The notes: generated by a model not told the origin, from the sequence alone. A stretch of 64,000 nt of DNA from Bacteroidota bacterium (GCA_022711405.1 JAKLFC010000002.1:62001-126000); one strand, 5' to 3'; counted from the first letter of the stretch, positions 1 to 9,928 are shown. Translations and numbers: made by a program.

Positions 1-6
1 TTCCAA

Positions 7-2556
7 ATGATAAAAAAATACATTGTTTTCATTATTATATTATTCATTACGAATAATTTACTATCCCAGGTCGTCAATGTGAATCCTGATCCCAACGGAG
101 AACCGTGGCTTGCCGGACAACTGAGGCCTCTTACTGCCGATGACTGGGCCTTTCTGGATCAGCTGCCGCGTTTGACGACACCTCCGGAAATGATCGGCCG
201 CGGGCTGCCCCCGATGGTGGATAATTCGCAGCAGCCGTATTTCCGGCCTATTTTCAACCAGGATGGCGGCAGTTGCGGTCAGGCTTCGGGTATGGGATAC
301 TGCTTTACCTATGAGATCGATTGTGAACGGCAGGTGCCTGCCAATAACCTGGTGACCCAGTATCCCACACATTACACCTGGAATTTCCTCAACGGTGGGA
401 ACGGTGGAGGTTCCTGGCATTTTGACGGGTGGGTGATCGTGAAGGCGGACGGCTGCCCCAATGTGCTGGACTGGGGCGGGGATTTTGCATACGGGGGGTG
501 GTCGCGCTGGATGAGCGGGTATGATGACTACTATAACGGTATGCATAACAGGGTACTGGATATTTTTGCCATCAATGTGGGAAACGAGCACGGGCTGGAA
601 ACACTCAAGAACTGGCTGTTCGATCACATGGGAAAACGGGAGCCGGGTGGTCTTGCCTGCTTCGCAGCAGGTGTGTCCAATAATTTCACCATGACCACCC
701 TGCCCTACGGAACACCTGAAGCCGGCAAATCGGTGGTCACCTGGTGGAACTCCGAGGTCAACCACGCCATGACGATCGTTGGTTATAACGATTCGGTCCG
801 CTACGATTTCAACGGCGACGGCCAGTACACCAACCATATCGACATCAATGGCGACGGGCAGGTCACCATGAAGGACTGGGAGATCGGAGCACTGAAATTT
901 GCCAACAGCTGGGGCCCCTGGTTTGGTGATGGCGGAACCGCTTATATGATGTATAAAGGCCTGGCGGATGCCACTTCCCAGGGGGGCATATGGACCAATA
1001 CCGTCCATGTGATCACCACACGCCCAGCATACGATCCGTTCATCACGTTTAAAGCAACCGTAAAACATACCTCCCGCAACAAGATCCGCTTTGTGGCGGG
1101 GGTGGCTGCGGATACTTCCGCCACAGAACCTGACTATGAGTTCACGTTCCCGGTATTCTATCACCAGGGAGGTGACCTTTATATGCAGGGAGGATCCTCG
1201 GAAGCCGATAAAACACTGGAATGCGGACTGGATATCACTCCCCTGCTGGGCCATATCGTATCCGGCGAGCCCGCCCGTTTCTTTTTCAGCCTTGTCGAAA
1301 TGGATTTCAACAATGCCGGAACGGGTGAGATCGTTTCTTTAAGCCTGATCGATTATACCAACGGTGGGGAAGAAGTGGCCAGCCCACTGCAGCATGTCCC
1401 AATCGTTGAGCATGGCACTACAACCATTTCTGTCTGCAAAACGGTCACATTTGACGCTCCTGTCATTGCGACGGAATTACTTCCGCCGGCAACCGTGGAT
1501 GAGCCCTACAGCGTGCAGATGGAAGCCTCAGGGGGAACACCGCCTTATGTGTGGGATATCCTGATCAATTACGAAGAAAACCATATCATAGGCATCTACC
1601 CTGCCATCACTGATGAACAGCTTATACCCACGGATAACGACGACGGCTATGTCACCAAAGAACTTGGCTTTTCATTTCCCTATTATGGCGAGATGATGGA
1701 TCATGTGACCCTTCTTACCGACGGATCCATCGTATTCGAAGAAGCGTTCACATATATCCGCGATGAAGAGAAACTGAAGACCAGCAAGGCGATCAGCGCC
1801 TATTGCGCCGATCTTATGCTCTACCCCGATCAGGGCGACGGGATCTTCTACCAGGGCAGTTCCCAGGCAGCCATCTTCCGCTGGAAAGCCTCCAAATTCA
1901 ACGAACCCGACGTGAATATAGATGTGGCGGTGGTACTGTTCCCCAACGGATTCATCGATTTCTATTATGCAGATGACATCACCGGCGGAACGGGCTGGGG
2001 CGCAGGCGTTTCAAAAGGTGACGGAGAAAGCTTTACCATTGCATGCATCTCCAACGCGGGCTCCATTCCTGATAATTATGCCCTCGAATACAGGCCGCCT
2101 GACTACCCTGCGGAGATGAGCATCACCGCCGCCGGTTTATTCAGCGGAACACCCTCAAGGGATAACCATTCATGGGACATCACATTCAGGATCACTGATT
2201 TTCTGAATATCACGGCTACCAGGACACTTCCTTTTTCAACCCTTCATGTTGGGATCGATACTCCGGATCCGATCATCAGGGACATTCCGGTGATGATCCG
2301 GCCCAATCCCTTCTCATCAGAGGTGTCACTGATGTTTGACCTGGTCCGGGAAACACAGGTGGAGATGTCGGTTTATAGCCTGTCGGGCCAGCTTGTGACT
2401 ACGCTTATCAGACCTCAGGTTCTGCCTGCAGGGAACCATTCAATCCAGTGGAACGGTACCAGTGATGCCGGTACACTGGTGAACACAGGAATCTATTATT
2501 ACAGGATGAATGCCGGTGATCGAAAAAGCACAGGCAAGATCATTCTTTTAAGATAA
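7..2556 (+). CDS. Secreted papain-fold cysteine protease with Ig-like domain and T9SS sorting domain
   Basis: The 849-residue product starts with a signal peptide (residues 1-20). A C1-peptidase-like domain spans about 65-320: the nucleophile is Cys90 in GGSCGQASG, the His is His253 (NHAMTIVGY) and the Asn is Asn300 (NSWG), the classic papain triad. Between His and Asn lie two calcium-loop motifs, DFNGDG (267-272) and DINGDGQVTMKD (279-290), which look like EF-hand/dockerin loops. Next come a beta-sandwich, a putative Ig domain (about 490-520) interrupted by a nidogen-like segment (about 550-690), and a C-terminal Por-type sorting domain (about 765-849, beginning RPNPF). It is probably exported by T9SS to the cell surface. 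The next gene is a longer paralogue 37 bp downstream, so the pair looks like a tandem duplication. Substrate unknown; protease activity is inferred from the triad. Confidence 0.85.
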   Translation: MIKKYIVFIIILFITNNLLSQVVNVNPDPNGEPWLAGQLRPLTADDWAFLDQLPRLTTPPEMIGRGLPPMVDNSQQPYFRPIFNQDGGSCGQASGMGYCFTYEIDCERQVPANNLVTQYPTHYTWNFLNGGNGGGSWHFDGWVIVKADGCPNVLDWGGDFAYGGWSRWMSGYDDYYNGMHNRVLDIFAINVGNEHGLETLKNWLFDHMGKREPGGLACFAAGVSNNFTMTTLPYGTPEAGKSVVTWWNSEVNHAMTIVGYNDSVRYDFNGDGQYTNHIDINGDGQVTMKDWEIGALKFANSWGPWFGDGGTAYMMYKGLADATSQGGIWTNTVHVITTRPAYDPFITFKATVKHTSRNKIRFVAGVAADTSATEPDYEFTFPVFYHQGGDLYMQGGSSEADKTLECGLDITPLLGHIVSGEPARFFFSLVEMDFNNAGTGEIVSLSLIDYTNGGEEVASPLQHVPIVEHGTTTISVCKTVTFDAPVIATELLPPATVDEPYSVQMEASGGTPPYVWDILINYEENHIIGIYPAITDEQLIPTDNDDGYVTKELGFSFPYYGEMMDHVTLLTDGSIVFEEAFTYIRDEEKLKTSKAISAYCADLMLYPDQGDGIFYQGSSQAAIFRWKASKFNEPDVNIDVAVVLFPNGFIDFYYADDITGGTGWGAGVSKGDGESFTIACISNAGSIPDNYALEYRPPDYPAEMSITAAGLFSGTPSRDNHSWDITFRITDFLNITATRTLPFSTLHVGIDTPDPIIRDIPVMIRPNPFSSEVSLMFDLVRETQVEMSVYSLSGQLVTTLIRPQVLPAGNHSIQWNGTSDAGTLVNTGIYYYRMNAGDRKSTGKIILLR

Positions 2557-2593
2557 AACAGACTATCCCGGGAACTCTTGTTCGCTATCACCA

Positions 2594-5500
2594 ATGAAAA
2601 ATAAAATACTTCCCTTACTGGCACTGGCAGCGATTCCATGGTGTGTATCGGGACAGGGTAAGGAAGCTGAAGCGGATTCACTGGCATTGTATTTCAAATC
2701 CGGCCTTTATGTACCGCTAAGCTATTATGACTCCGTCTATATTGCCACTCTTCCTGTTCTGGAACTGCCAGAAAGTTATAAAGGCACCAATGCACCACTG
2801 CTGCCTGCCATGGTGGACAATTCGACGCAACCCTTCATGCGGCCCGTATATAACCAGGCGGGTTATTCGTGCGGTCAGGCATCGCTGGTCGGGTATAACT
2901 TTACCTATGAGATGAACTATGTCAGGAACACATCTGCCGACGAGCCCGCAAACCAGCATCCCACGCATTTCACCTGGAACTGGATGAACGCCGCCAATTA
3001 CTACGGCGGCGTCAGTTATTACCACTCCATGGAGGTCTTGCGCCATGTGGGCGATCCGTCGGTGCAGGATTACGGAGGCATGTCATCGGGAGGCGAAAAA
3101 CGGTGGATGTCAGGATATGGTCTTTACTACAATGCCATGCACAACAGGATCAGAGATGCCTACAACATACGGACTGACACCTACGATGGATTCATGACCC
3201 TGAAGCACTGGATCCACAGCCACTTGGAAAATGCTTCTGTGGGAGGCGTGGCCAGCTTTTATGCCAACCAGCCATCCCTCCATGTGTTCCCGGGAGGAAC
3301 CCCTGAAGCGGGCAAACATGTTTGCACCGGCTGGGCATCGTCAGCCTCCCATGCGCTCTGCATCGTTGGATATAACGATTCTGTCCGGTGGGATTACAAC
3401 GAAGACGGATACTATACGAATGACCTGGATATCAACGGCGACGGAAAAGTAACCATGAAGGACTGGGAAGTGGGCGGGTTCAAGTTCGTGAACAGCTATG
3501 GAGGTGTCCCCAACTGGGGCGACAGCGGTTATTGCTATATGATGTACAAAACCGTTGCGGACATCTTTGGAGAGGGAGGTATCTGGAACAACACGGTGAA
3601 CGTTCTGAAACCCAAATATGATTGCAGTCCCCAGCTGACCATGAAGGTTTCGCTAACCTATACCTGCAGGAATCAGCTGAGAATTACGGCAGGGATTTCG
3701 GATAATGTCAACGCGACGGTTCCAGCCTTTGTGATGAGCTTCCCGATCTTCAATTACCAGGGTGGGTGCCTTTACATGCAGGGGGGCTCCACGGCGGCGG
3801 ATAAGACGATCGAATTCGGGCTTGACATCACTCCCCTGCTGAATTACATCCAGCCGGGACAACAGGCCAAATTCTTTCTGCAAGTAGAAGAAAATGATCC
3901 GAATGGCTGGGGTACCGGTCAGATCAACTCATTCTCACTGATGAATTACACCGGAGGAGTGACCGAGATCCCGTGCAGCGAAACCAATGTCCCGATCCAG
4001 TCCAATGCCATGACCCGAATGGCTGTCGTTGCCGCGATCAACTACAGCGATGTCACGATCCAGACCGCCACCCTGCCGCCTGCCACCCTCTATGAGCCTT
4101 ACTCGTTCAACCTGACGGCTTCCGGTGGCACTGCACCCTATGAATGGTCGCTGCGGTCGGAATACCAGGAGCTATCCTCTTCATCCTCATTTCCGGCCGT
4201 AAGTGCCGAGCAACTCATACCTGGCAACAATACCACGGGGTACGCCATGAAGGCACTCCCCTTTGCATTCCCGTTCTATGGAGAGCTATACGATACTGTC
4301 TTCATGTATGTCAACGGTTTTCTGAAATTCGACAATTTCCTGGTCACTTTCCCCTATCACCAGGATAATTACCTGAGGTTCCTGAAGAACAGGAACATTT
4401 CACCCCGGTTCGATTTCAATGTTCAGGTATACCCCACCTACGGCGACGGGCTATGGTACCAGGGCGATGAGAATGGTGCCATCTTCCGCTGGAATGTTTC
4501 CCAGACGGGAATCCCTTCCACCTCAGACCTTAACTTTGCTGTCAAGCTTTATCCCAGTGGAAAGATAGAATTTTATTACGGCAACAGCACTGTACCCAAT
4601 GCAGTCGAATGGTATGCCGGTGCTACCCGGGGAGACGCCAAAAATTACCACATCCCCGCCTCGGCAGGGATCAACCCGATGGTACAGAACACCAGGACCG
4701 AACTCATTCCCTATCCATACCCGCTGGATATGACCATGGATGTCTCAGGGAACTTTCACGGCACTCCGGAGCAACCCTATGCACAGTATCCGGTCACTTT
4801 CATGGTCACCGGCCAGAACAATATCTCCTCGAAGAAAACACTGGCCTTCTCAACCACAGGCATACAGAGCACATTCGTGGTTTATGCGGGATCGGATCAG
4901 GTCATGGAGCCCGGTGATACCGTCACGATGGATGTGACCCTGAAGAACCTGTGGAATTCGGCATACACCGGAGCGAACATGAAACTCACCACGGAAGACG
5001 CCCTGGTAACTTTTACGGACAATACCCATACGATCGGGACCATTCAACCAGGACAGACACTCTCCTGCCCGGCAGCATTCTCGTTTATTATCTCTCCCGC
5101 TGCCGGCGATGGCCATCCCCTCGCCATGAACCATACCATCACAACAGTCCAGGACACCCTTCACAGGACCCTGTCATTCTCTACCTTTGCGCCTGTCATC
5201 GCTTCTGGTATGATGGCAGCCGATGACGGCCAGAATGATATCCTGGAACCCGGTGAAACAGCCGATCTGCTCCTGGCCATCCACAACACCGGAGGAGGAA
5301 AAGCCAGGCAGCTGATCGCCTCATTGAACTCAGACGATCCGTACATCAGTTTCAATACAACGCTGGATACGATCGGTCTTCTGCCTGCCTATTCCGATTC
5401 TTCCTTCCTTTTCAACCTTTCCGTGTCCTCCTCGACACCCTACGGATATATTGCCCATTTTATCCTTTCGGTTACGGGTGAACCGGAAATCGCCTTCACC

Positions 5501-7996
5501 GACACGCTTTACTTCATCATAGGCGAAATCACTGAAAACTATGAGACCGGAGATTTTACGAAATTCCCATGGGATTTTGCAGGGCAGCAGGACTGGACGA
5601 TCACCGCTGTTTCACCTTTCGAGGGGACTTTTAGTTCCCGTTCAGGAGTGATCGGAGATTCACAGTACAGTTCGCTGCTGCTGACGATGGATGTCCTGTC
5701 GGACGCACCGGTTACCTTTTACTCAAAAGTGTCTTCCGAGGCCAACTACGACTTCCTGGTCTTTCTGATCGACGGCGCTGAAATGGGCCGCTGGTCGGGT
5801 GAAGTACCCTGGACAAAACGTACCTTCCCGGTCACCAAAGGCATTCACACTTTCCAGTGGAAGTACCTGAAAGATGTAAATACCGTGGGTGGCAGTGACT
5901 GCGCCTGGGTGGACTTCATCATCATGCCTCCCATGGGAGAATGGCTCCTGAGTATCTACGCAGGTCCTGACGGTTCCCTCTGCCAGGGCAGCTCCTATCC
6001 CCTTGATGCCACCGTTTTTAATGCATCCTCCCTCTTATGGGCGACTTCCGGTACTGGGACGTTCAGCAACCCGTCAATTCCCGATCCGGTGTATGATCCC
6101 AGCCCTTCTGATATCAATACAGGGGCAGTGACCCTTTCCATTACCGGTTCAAATGATGACGGTATGGAGCGTTCAGATAATATGCTATTGACAATCAGCA
6201 GAATACCATTTCCTTTTGCCGGATTGGACCGGATTACCTGCGAAAATGCGCCCATTTCGATCGACGCAGAAGTCACCTATTCAGATTCCACACGCTGGAC
6301 AACCCAGGGGGATGGTATTTTTAACGATCCCTTGCTTCTGGACGTCACGTACACACCTGGCCCGGCCGACATCAGTAACGGTTCGGTGTATCTGATCCTC
6401 ACCGCATATCCCCTACCTCCCTGTACCCAGAGCCAGACCGACACGGTGCTGCTTACCATACAGTACGATCCCCAGGCATTTGCAGGGGAAGACGACCTGG
6501 GATGTGAATATGCTCCGTATACGCTGAATGGCAGTGTCGAAAATGCAGGTTCCGTCCTCTGGTCGTCATCAGGCGATGGTGTGTTCAATGATCCCCAGTT
6601 ACTTTACGCAGCGTACACACCTGGCCCTGAGGACATCAGCCTGGGCTCAGTCAGCCTTACGCTGACCGCCTTTGGGACTGATCCCTGCACAGGCACTGAT
6701 ACGGATGTTTTGACGCTGACGCTGCAATCCGGACCTGTGGTGGATGCGGGCGATGACCAGACCATCCAGTACAATACCTCTGCGACGTTGCATGGGAATG
6801 CCAGCGGAGGATCCGGAAATTACAGTTATCACTGGCAACCGGAAGAGTACCTTATGGATCCTTCATTGCAGAATCCGGTGACGGTGCCTCTGACATTCCC
6901 GATCACGTTTACTCTTATTGTAACGGATAACGGATCGGGGTGCCCTGAAAGCGATCAGATGACCGTAAACATTGAGGGCAGTCCTTTTACGCTGACCGTT
7001 ACCGCCACACCCAATCCAGTGTGCTCGGGTGATCCTGTCCAGTTATTTGCGGATGCACAGGGAAGCACAGGCCCGTTTACTTTTTCATGGACCTCGGATC
7101 CTCCCGGATTCACCTCCAGCCTGCAAAACCCAACGGATACTCCCATGGTGACCACGACCTATTACGTCCATGTCACGGATTTTCTGGGCAATACCATCCA
7201 GGGATTTACCCTGGTCCATCTTACTGAGCCCCCCACAGGCTCGGCTGGGGAAGATGTGGTCTCATGTTACGGATATGTCACTATCCTGCAGGGGCTGGCA
7301 GAGAATTTCAGCATGGTTCATTGGCACTCTTACGGGGACGGATCCTTTGATGATGCTTCCTCGTTGCAGGCAGCTTACTCACCCGGGCCCGCCGATCTGG
7401 AGGCCGGCGGGGTTCTGCTGCAATTGGAGATAACCGGGTTCGCACCATGCAATGTGCCCGTGACCGATGAGGTGAACATTGCTTACTGGCCGGAAATGCT
7501 GGTAACATTCAGCGAACTGCCTGATCTGTGCCTGGATGATCCTCCCTATCTTCTCACAGGAGGTTTCCCCGAAGGAGGCATCTATTCGGGAACCGGGGTC
7601 TCAGAAGGTTATTTTTATCCTGGTCTGACGGGTGCAGGTACGTTTGTCATCTCTTACACGGTTACCGATGAACATGCCTGCAGTTTCACGGCGGAACAGA
7701 CGATCCTTGTGGATGAATGCACCGGGATCAGCGATCCGGAAGGCAACGAACTCATCAGGATCCTTCCGAATCCGAACCACGGTGTCTTTACTCTTCAGAT
7801 CATTTCACCACGCGAAAAAAATCATTCGGTAGTCATTCAAAACCAGGCCGGAAGTGTGATACACCGACAAACGGTGATGGTTAGCAGTGGGATCAATAAT
7901 ACGACCATTGATCTGAGAGGGTTCAAAGCAGGTGTATACTTGCTGACGGTCAGCAGTGATGGCACCAGTGTGACCGGAAAAGTGGTCATCCATTGA
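2594..7996 (+). CDS. Giant secreted papain-fold protease paralogue with tandem repeat domains and T9SS sorting domain
   Basis: The 1800-residue product has a signal peptide (1-20) and the same catalytic layout as its upstream neighbour: Cys93 (YSCGQAS), His253 (SHALCIVGY), Asn300, with calcium-loop motifs DYNEDG (267-272) and DINGDGKVTMKD (279-290) between His and Asn. The usual NSWG is NSYG here, so the Trp after the catalytic Asn is replaced by Tyr. Downstream are an Ig/nidogen-like module shared with the paralogue, CARDB-like segments, a carbohydrate-binding-like beta-sandwich, and four diverged repeats with a GDGxFxDPxxL...YxPGPxDI core in the C-terminal third, with PKD-like domains mixed in. 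It ends in a T9SS sorting domain (ILPNPNHGVF). Likely a large surface-attached protease/adhesin. It converges on the flavin reductase gene with no gap between the two stop codons. Confidence 0.85.
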   Translation: MKNKILPLLALAAIPWCVSGQGKEAEADSLALYFKSGLYVPLSYYDSVYIATLPVLELPESYKGTNAPLLPAMVDNSTQPFMRPVYNQAGYSCGQASLVGYNFTYEMNYVRNTSADEPANQHPTHFTWNWMNAANYYGGVSYYHSMEVLRHVGDPSVQDYGGMSSGGEKRWMSGYGLYYNAMHNRIRDAYNIRTDTYDGFMTLKHWIHSHLENASVGGVASFYANQPSLHVFPGGTPEAGKHVCTGWASSASHALCIVGYNDSVRWDYNEDGYYTNDLDINGDGKVTMKDWEVGGFKFVNSYGGVPNWGDSGYCYMMYKTVADIFGEGGIWNNTVNVLKPKYDCSPQLTMKVSLTYTCRNQLRITAGISDNVNATVPAFVMSFPIFNYQGGCLYMQGGSTAADKTIEFGLDITPLLNYIQPGQQAKFFLQVEENDPNGWGTGQINSFSLMNYTGGVTEIPCSETNVPIQSNAMTRMAVVAAINYSDVTIQTATLPPATLYEPYSFNLTASGGTAPYEWSLRSEYQELSSSSSFPAVSAEQLIPGNNTTGYAMKALPFAFPFYGELYDTVFMYVNGFLKFDNFLVTFPYHQDNYLRFLKNRNISPRFDFNVQVYPTYGDGLWYQGDENGAIFRWNVSQTGIPSTSDLNFAVKLYPSGKIEFYYGNSTVPNAVEWYAGATRGDAKNYHIPASAGINPMVQNTRTELIPYPYPLDMTMDVSGNFHGTPEQPYAQYPVTFMVTGQNNISSKKTLAFSTTGIQSTFVVYAGSDQVMEPGDTVTMDVTLKNLWNSAYTGANMKLTTEDALVTFTDNTHTIGTIQPGQTLSCPAAFSFIISPAAGDGHPLAMNHTITTVQDTLHRTLSFSTFAPVIASGMMAADDGQNDILEPGETADLLLAIHNTGGGKARQLIASLNSDDPYISFNTTLDTIGLLPAYSDSSFLFNLSVSSSTPYGYIAHFILSVTGEPEIAFTDTLYFIIGEITENYETGDFTKFPWDFAGQQDWTITAVSPFEGTFSSRSGVIGDSQYSSLLLTMDVLSDAPVTFYSKVSSEANYDFLVFLIDGAEMGRWSGEVPWTKRTFPVTKGIHTFQWKYLKDVNTVGGSDCAWVDFIIMPPMGEWLLSIYAGPDGSLCQGSSYPLDATVFNASSLLWATSGTGTFSNPSIPDPVYDPSPSDINTGAVTLSITGSNDDGMERSDNMLLTISRIPFPFAGLDRITCENAPISIDAEVTYSDSTRWTTQGDGIFNDPLLLDVTYTPGPADISNGSVYLILTAYPLPPCTQSQTDTVLLTIQYDPQAFAGEDDLGCEYAPYTLNGSVENAGSVLWSSSGDGVFNDPQLLYAAYTPGPEDISLGSVSLTLTAFGTDPCTGTDTDVLTLTLQSGPVVDAGDDQTIQYNTSATLHGNASGGSGNYSYHWQPEEYLMDPSLQNPVTVPLTFPITFTLIVTDNGSGCPESDQMTVNIEGSPFTLTVTATPNPVCSGDPVQLFADAQGSTGPFTFSWTSDPPGFTSSLQNPTDTPMVTTTYYVHVTDFLGNTIQGFTLVHLTEPPTGSAGEDVVSCYGYVTILQGLAENFSMVHWHSYGDGSFDDASSLQAAYSPGPADLEAGGVLLQLEITGFAPCNVPVTDEVNIAYWPEMLVTFSELPDLCLDDPPYLLTGGFPEGGIYSGTGVSEGYFYPGLTGAGTFVISYTVTDEHACSFTAEQTILVDECTGISDPEGNELIRILPNPNHGVFTLQIISPREKNHSVVIQNQAGSVIHRQTVMVSSGINNTTIDLRGFKAGVYLLTVSSDGTSVTGKVVIH

Positions 7997-8707
7997 TCAG
8001 CTGGCTGACCGGAAGTAAGACCTGGCTGCCCTGCAGATGGGACAGACCCAATCTGCAGGAAGGTCCTCCCAGGCTGTTCCCGGAGGGACCCCACTGCGGG
8101 CATCACCTTCCAAGGGATCATAGATATATCCGCAGATCTGGCAAAGATATTCCTTCTTTTTTTCCGCTTTCCCCTGCGATAACTTCTCTCTGTCAACATA
8201 GGTGGGGGCATTGGGAGGAGCATAGGCTTTTTTGACATCACGGTAATAGGCATAGGTCATCGGTTCCCGCGTTTCATCCAGCACCACGGCATCCACCACT
8301 TCTCCTATGAACAGGACATGGGTGCCCTGGTCATAGGCATCGGTAACGCGGCATTCAAGGCACGCAACAGCATCTGACAGTACGATGGGAGAACCCGTTT
8401 GCCCGTATCTGAACTTGACAAGATCAAATTTCCTGGAAGGATCGTGGGCAGGATCGTCGGATGAATAACCAAAGATCTGTATCATTTTCATGCTGGCATC
8501 TTTATGCAGCACAGACACTGAAAACGCCTTGCTTTGCCGGATGACCCTGATGGTTTTATTGTTCTTATGGCAGCTGATGGCAATCCGCGGGGGCTCTGAG
8601 GCAACCTGAAATGCCGTGTTGGCCACATATCCCGATAATTCATTTTCATGCCTGGCGCACACCAGATAGATCCCATAGGATAGCTTAAAAAAGGCCTGAT
8701 AGTCCAT
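7997..8707 (-). CDS. Flavin reductase-rubredoxin fusion (Hrb-like)
   Basis: The 236-residue product has an N-terminal flavin-reductase-like FMN-binding domain (about 1-165; starts [12 protein letters not shown]) and a C-terminal rubredoxin (about 182-232) with both iron-binding CxxC pairs, CQICGY and CPICRA. This matches the high-molecular-weight rubredoxin (Hrb) architecture of anaerobes such as Moorella, where NAD(P)H electrons pass through flavin and rubredoxin to a flavodiiron protein that reduces O2 or NO. The family is known from anaerobes; the electron acceptor here is inferred, and no flavodiiron gene lies in the window. The start at 8707 gives the expected N-terminus. It is transcribed away from the LytTR regulator at 8836, with an AT-rich 128-bp divergent spacer. 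Confidence 0.88.
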   Translation of the reverse strand: MDYQAFFKLSYGIYLVCARHENELSGYVANTAFQVASEPPRIAISCHKNNKTIRVIRQSKAFSVSVLHKDASMKMIQIFGYSSDDPAHDPSRKFDLVKFRYGQTGSPIVLSDAVACLECRVTDAYDQGTHVLFIGEVVDAVVLDETREPMTYAYYRDVKKAYAPPNAPTYVDREKLSQGKAEKKKEYLCQICGYIYDPLEGDARSGVPPGTAWEDLPADWVCPICRAARSYFRSAS

Positions 8708-8774
8708 GTGTATGATCTTAAATTAATCCTCTGAAAAGTTTATCAAATTTAATATAGATTTTTATTCATATTTA

Positions 8775-8805
8775 TTTGTTTTTTTAATAAGAGGTCGTAT
8801 TTTTA
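8775..8805 (+). promoter_or_regulatory. Bacteroidota-type promoter candidate for the LytTR regulator
   Basis: TTTG at 8775-8778 is followed after 19 bp by TATTTTTA at 8798-8805. This matches the Bacteroidota -33/-7 consensus (TTTG, N19-21, TAnnTTTG) with one mismatch. It lies about 30 bp before the ATG at 8836. Confidence 0.45.
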
Positions 8806-8835
8806 TAAGTTGATAAAAGATCCCATTTTCACTAT

Positions 8836-9582
8836 ATGAACCATCTGTACAAAGCCCTTATCGTTGATGACGAACCCAGTGCGCTGGATATACTGGAGAA
8901 TTTGCTGGCGGCCTATCCTGATATAAGGGTAGTGGGAAAAGAGCAGTTGGTTGACGATGCCATCCGAGCCATTGTTTCTCATAACCCGGATATCATTTTT
9001 GTTGATATAGAGATGCCTCTTAAAAACGGGATTGAACTGGTGAAGGAGGTAAGGAACCTCGATCTTTCCCCAACGATTGTTTTCGTGACCGCATATAATG
9101 AGTATGCCCTTCAGGCCATCAAGCTGGCTGCATTCGACTATATACTCAAACCCATCGATCCGGATGAGCTGCATGCCTGTATTACGAGGTTTCTGGCCGA
9201 AAAAGGGAAAACAGACCTGAATCAGAAACTGGAGGTACTGATCCGTGAGTTTGACCACACCCATAAACTCAAGTTCAATATCCGAACCGGGTTCCTCATG
9301 ATCGAACCGAATGAGATCCTGTATTTTATGGCCGATGGAAGCTATACAGACATCGTACTATACGATGAAAAAAAAGAGACCATCAGCCAGAGCATCGGCA
9401 GGCTGGAGGAGACTCTTCCGAACCAGTTTTTCCGGATCAACCGTTCGGTCATCATCAATCTGTCGTACCTTCGTAAGATAGACCGCCATAAAAAAGAGTG
9501 CATCCTGACGGGTAATGGCAAAGAGTACTTTTTTCCCATCCCTTCCAGGTATATTAAATTACTGGATAATTACGGTCGGTAG
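8836..9582 (+). CDS. LytTR-family response regulator
   Basis: The 248-residue product has an N-terminal receiver domain (about 5-120) with acidic pocket Asp11/Asp12, phosphoacceptor Asp57 (FVDIEMP), a TAYNEYA switch region and conserved Lys105 (ILKPID). A C-terminal LytTR DNA-binding domain (about 150-245) carries the typical FFRINRSVIINL and IPSRY motifs. It is a LytR/AlgR-type transcription factor, normally paired with a LytS-like histidine kinase. No kinase is adjacent; the nearest is at 10450 across a terminator and a pseudogene, and that kinase has its own regulator, so this one is probably an orphan or is phosphorylated from elsewhere. Confidence 0.92.
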   Translation: MNHLYKALIVDDEPSALDILENLLAAYPDIRVVGKEQLVDDAIRAIVSHNPDIIFVDIEMPLKNGIELVKEVRNLDLSPTIVFVTAYNEYALQAIKLAAFDYILKPIDPDELHACITRFLAEKGKTDLNQKLEVLIREFDHTHKLKFNIRTGFLMIEPNEILYFMADGSYTDIVLYDEKKETISQSIGRLEETLPNQFFRINRSVIINLSYLRKIDRHKKECILTGNGKEYFFPIPSRYIKLLDNYGR

Positions 9583-9726
9583 TGGCTTTATAAAAGAAGT
9601 CCGGGAGTTCATGCTGAAAAAGGTGCTCTTCATATAATAAGTCAGATTTCTCTTGCACAGTCAGATCCTTGTCATTAATTTTGATCGGTTACTTCGTCTT
9701 AGAGGAGGTGTAGTAATTCCCGCAAC

Positions 9727-9769
9727 GCCTCAAGGAATACAAGCAAGAGAATTTCTTTCCTACTGAGGC
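9727..9769 (+). ncRNA. Possible structured RNA upstream of a strong terminator
   Basis: GCCTCA (9727-9732) can pair with TGAGGC (9764-9769), and inner GGAA (9734-9737) with TTCC (9757-9760), giving a hairpin that ends 2 nt before a strong intrinsic terminator. It is 145 bp past the LytTR stop codon with no ORF between. It could be a small RNA, the end of the regulator's 3' UTR, or chance pairing. No family was recognised. Confidence 0.3.
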
Positions 9770-9771
9770 AA

Positions 9772-9805
9772 AAACCGCCGGCATCAAACCGGCGGTTTCT
9801 TTTTT
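9772..9805 (+). terminator. Rho-independent terminator
   Basis: A perfect 10-bp GC-rich stem (AAACCGCCGG at 9772-9781 with CCGGCGGTTT at 9789-9798) and a 7-nt loop are followed by C and a run of six T (9800-9805). This is a textbook intrinsic terminator. It closes transcription from the LytTR regulator or from a small RNA between them. Confidence 0.88.
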
Positions 9806-9928
9806 GGGTGCGGAGAATTTTCTGTTTTAATATTCCGAGCGGGTATCCTTTTTCATCAAGGAGTGTTGACTTGCAGCGAATCTTTGTTTACTTTGCATGA
9901 CAAATCCTCAACACACATTTTGGTTTGA

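Noticed and set aside
61..1254. Long minus-strand open frame opposite the first protease
   Set aside because: It is fully antisense to a gene with clear domains and catalytic residues; its translation has no leader or known motif, so it is a coding shadow.
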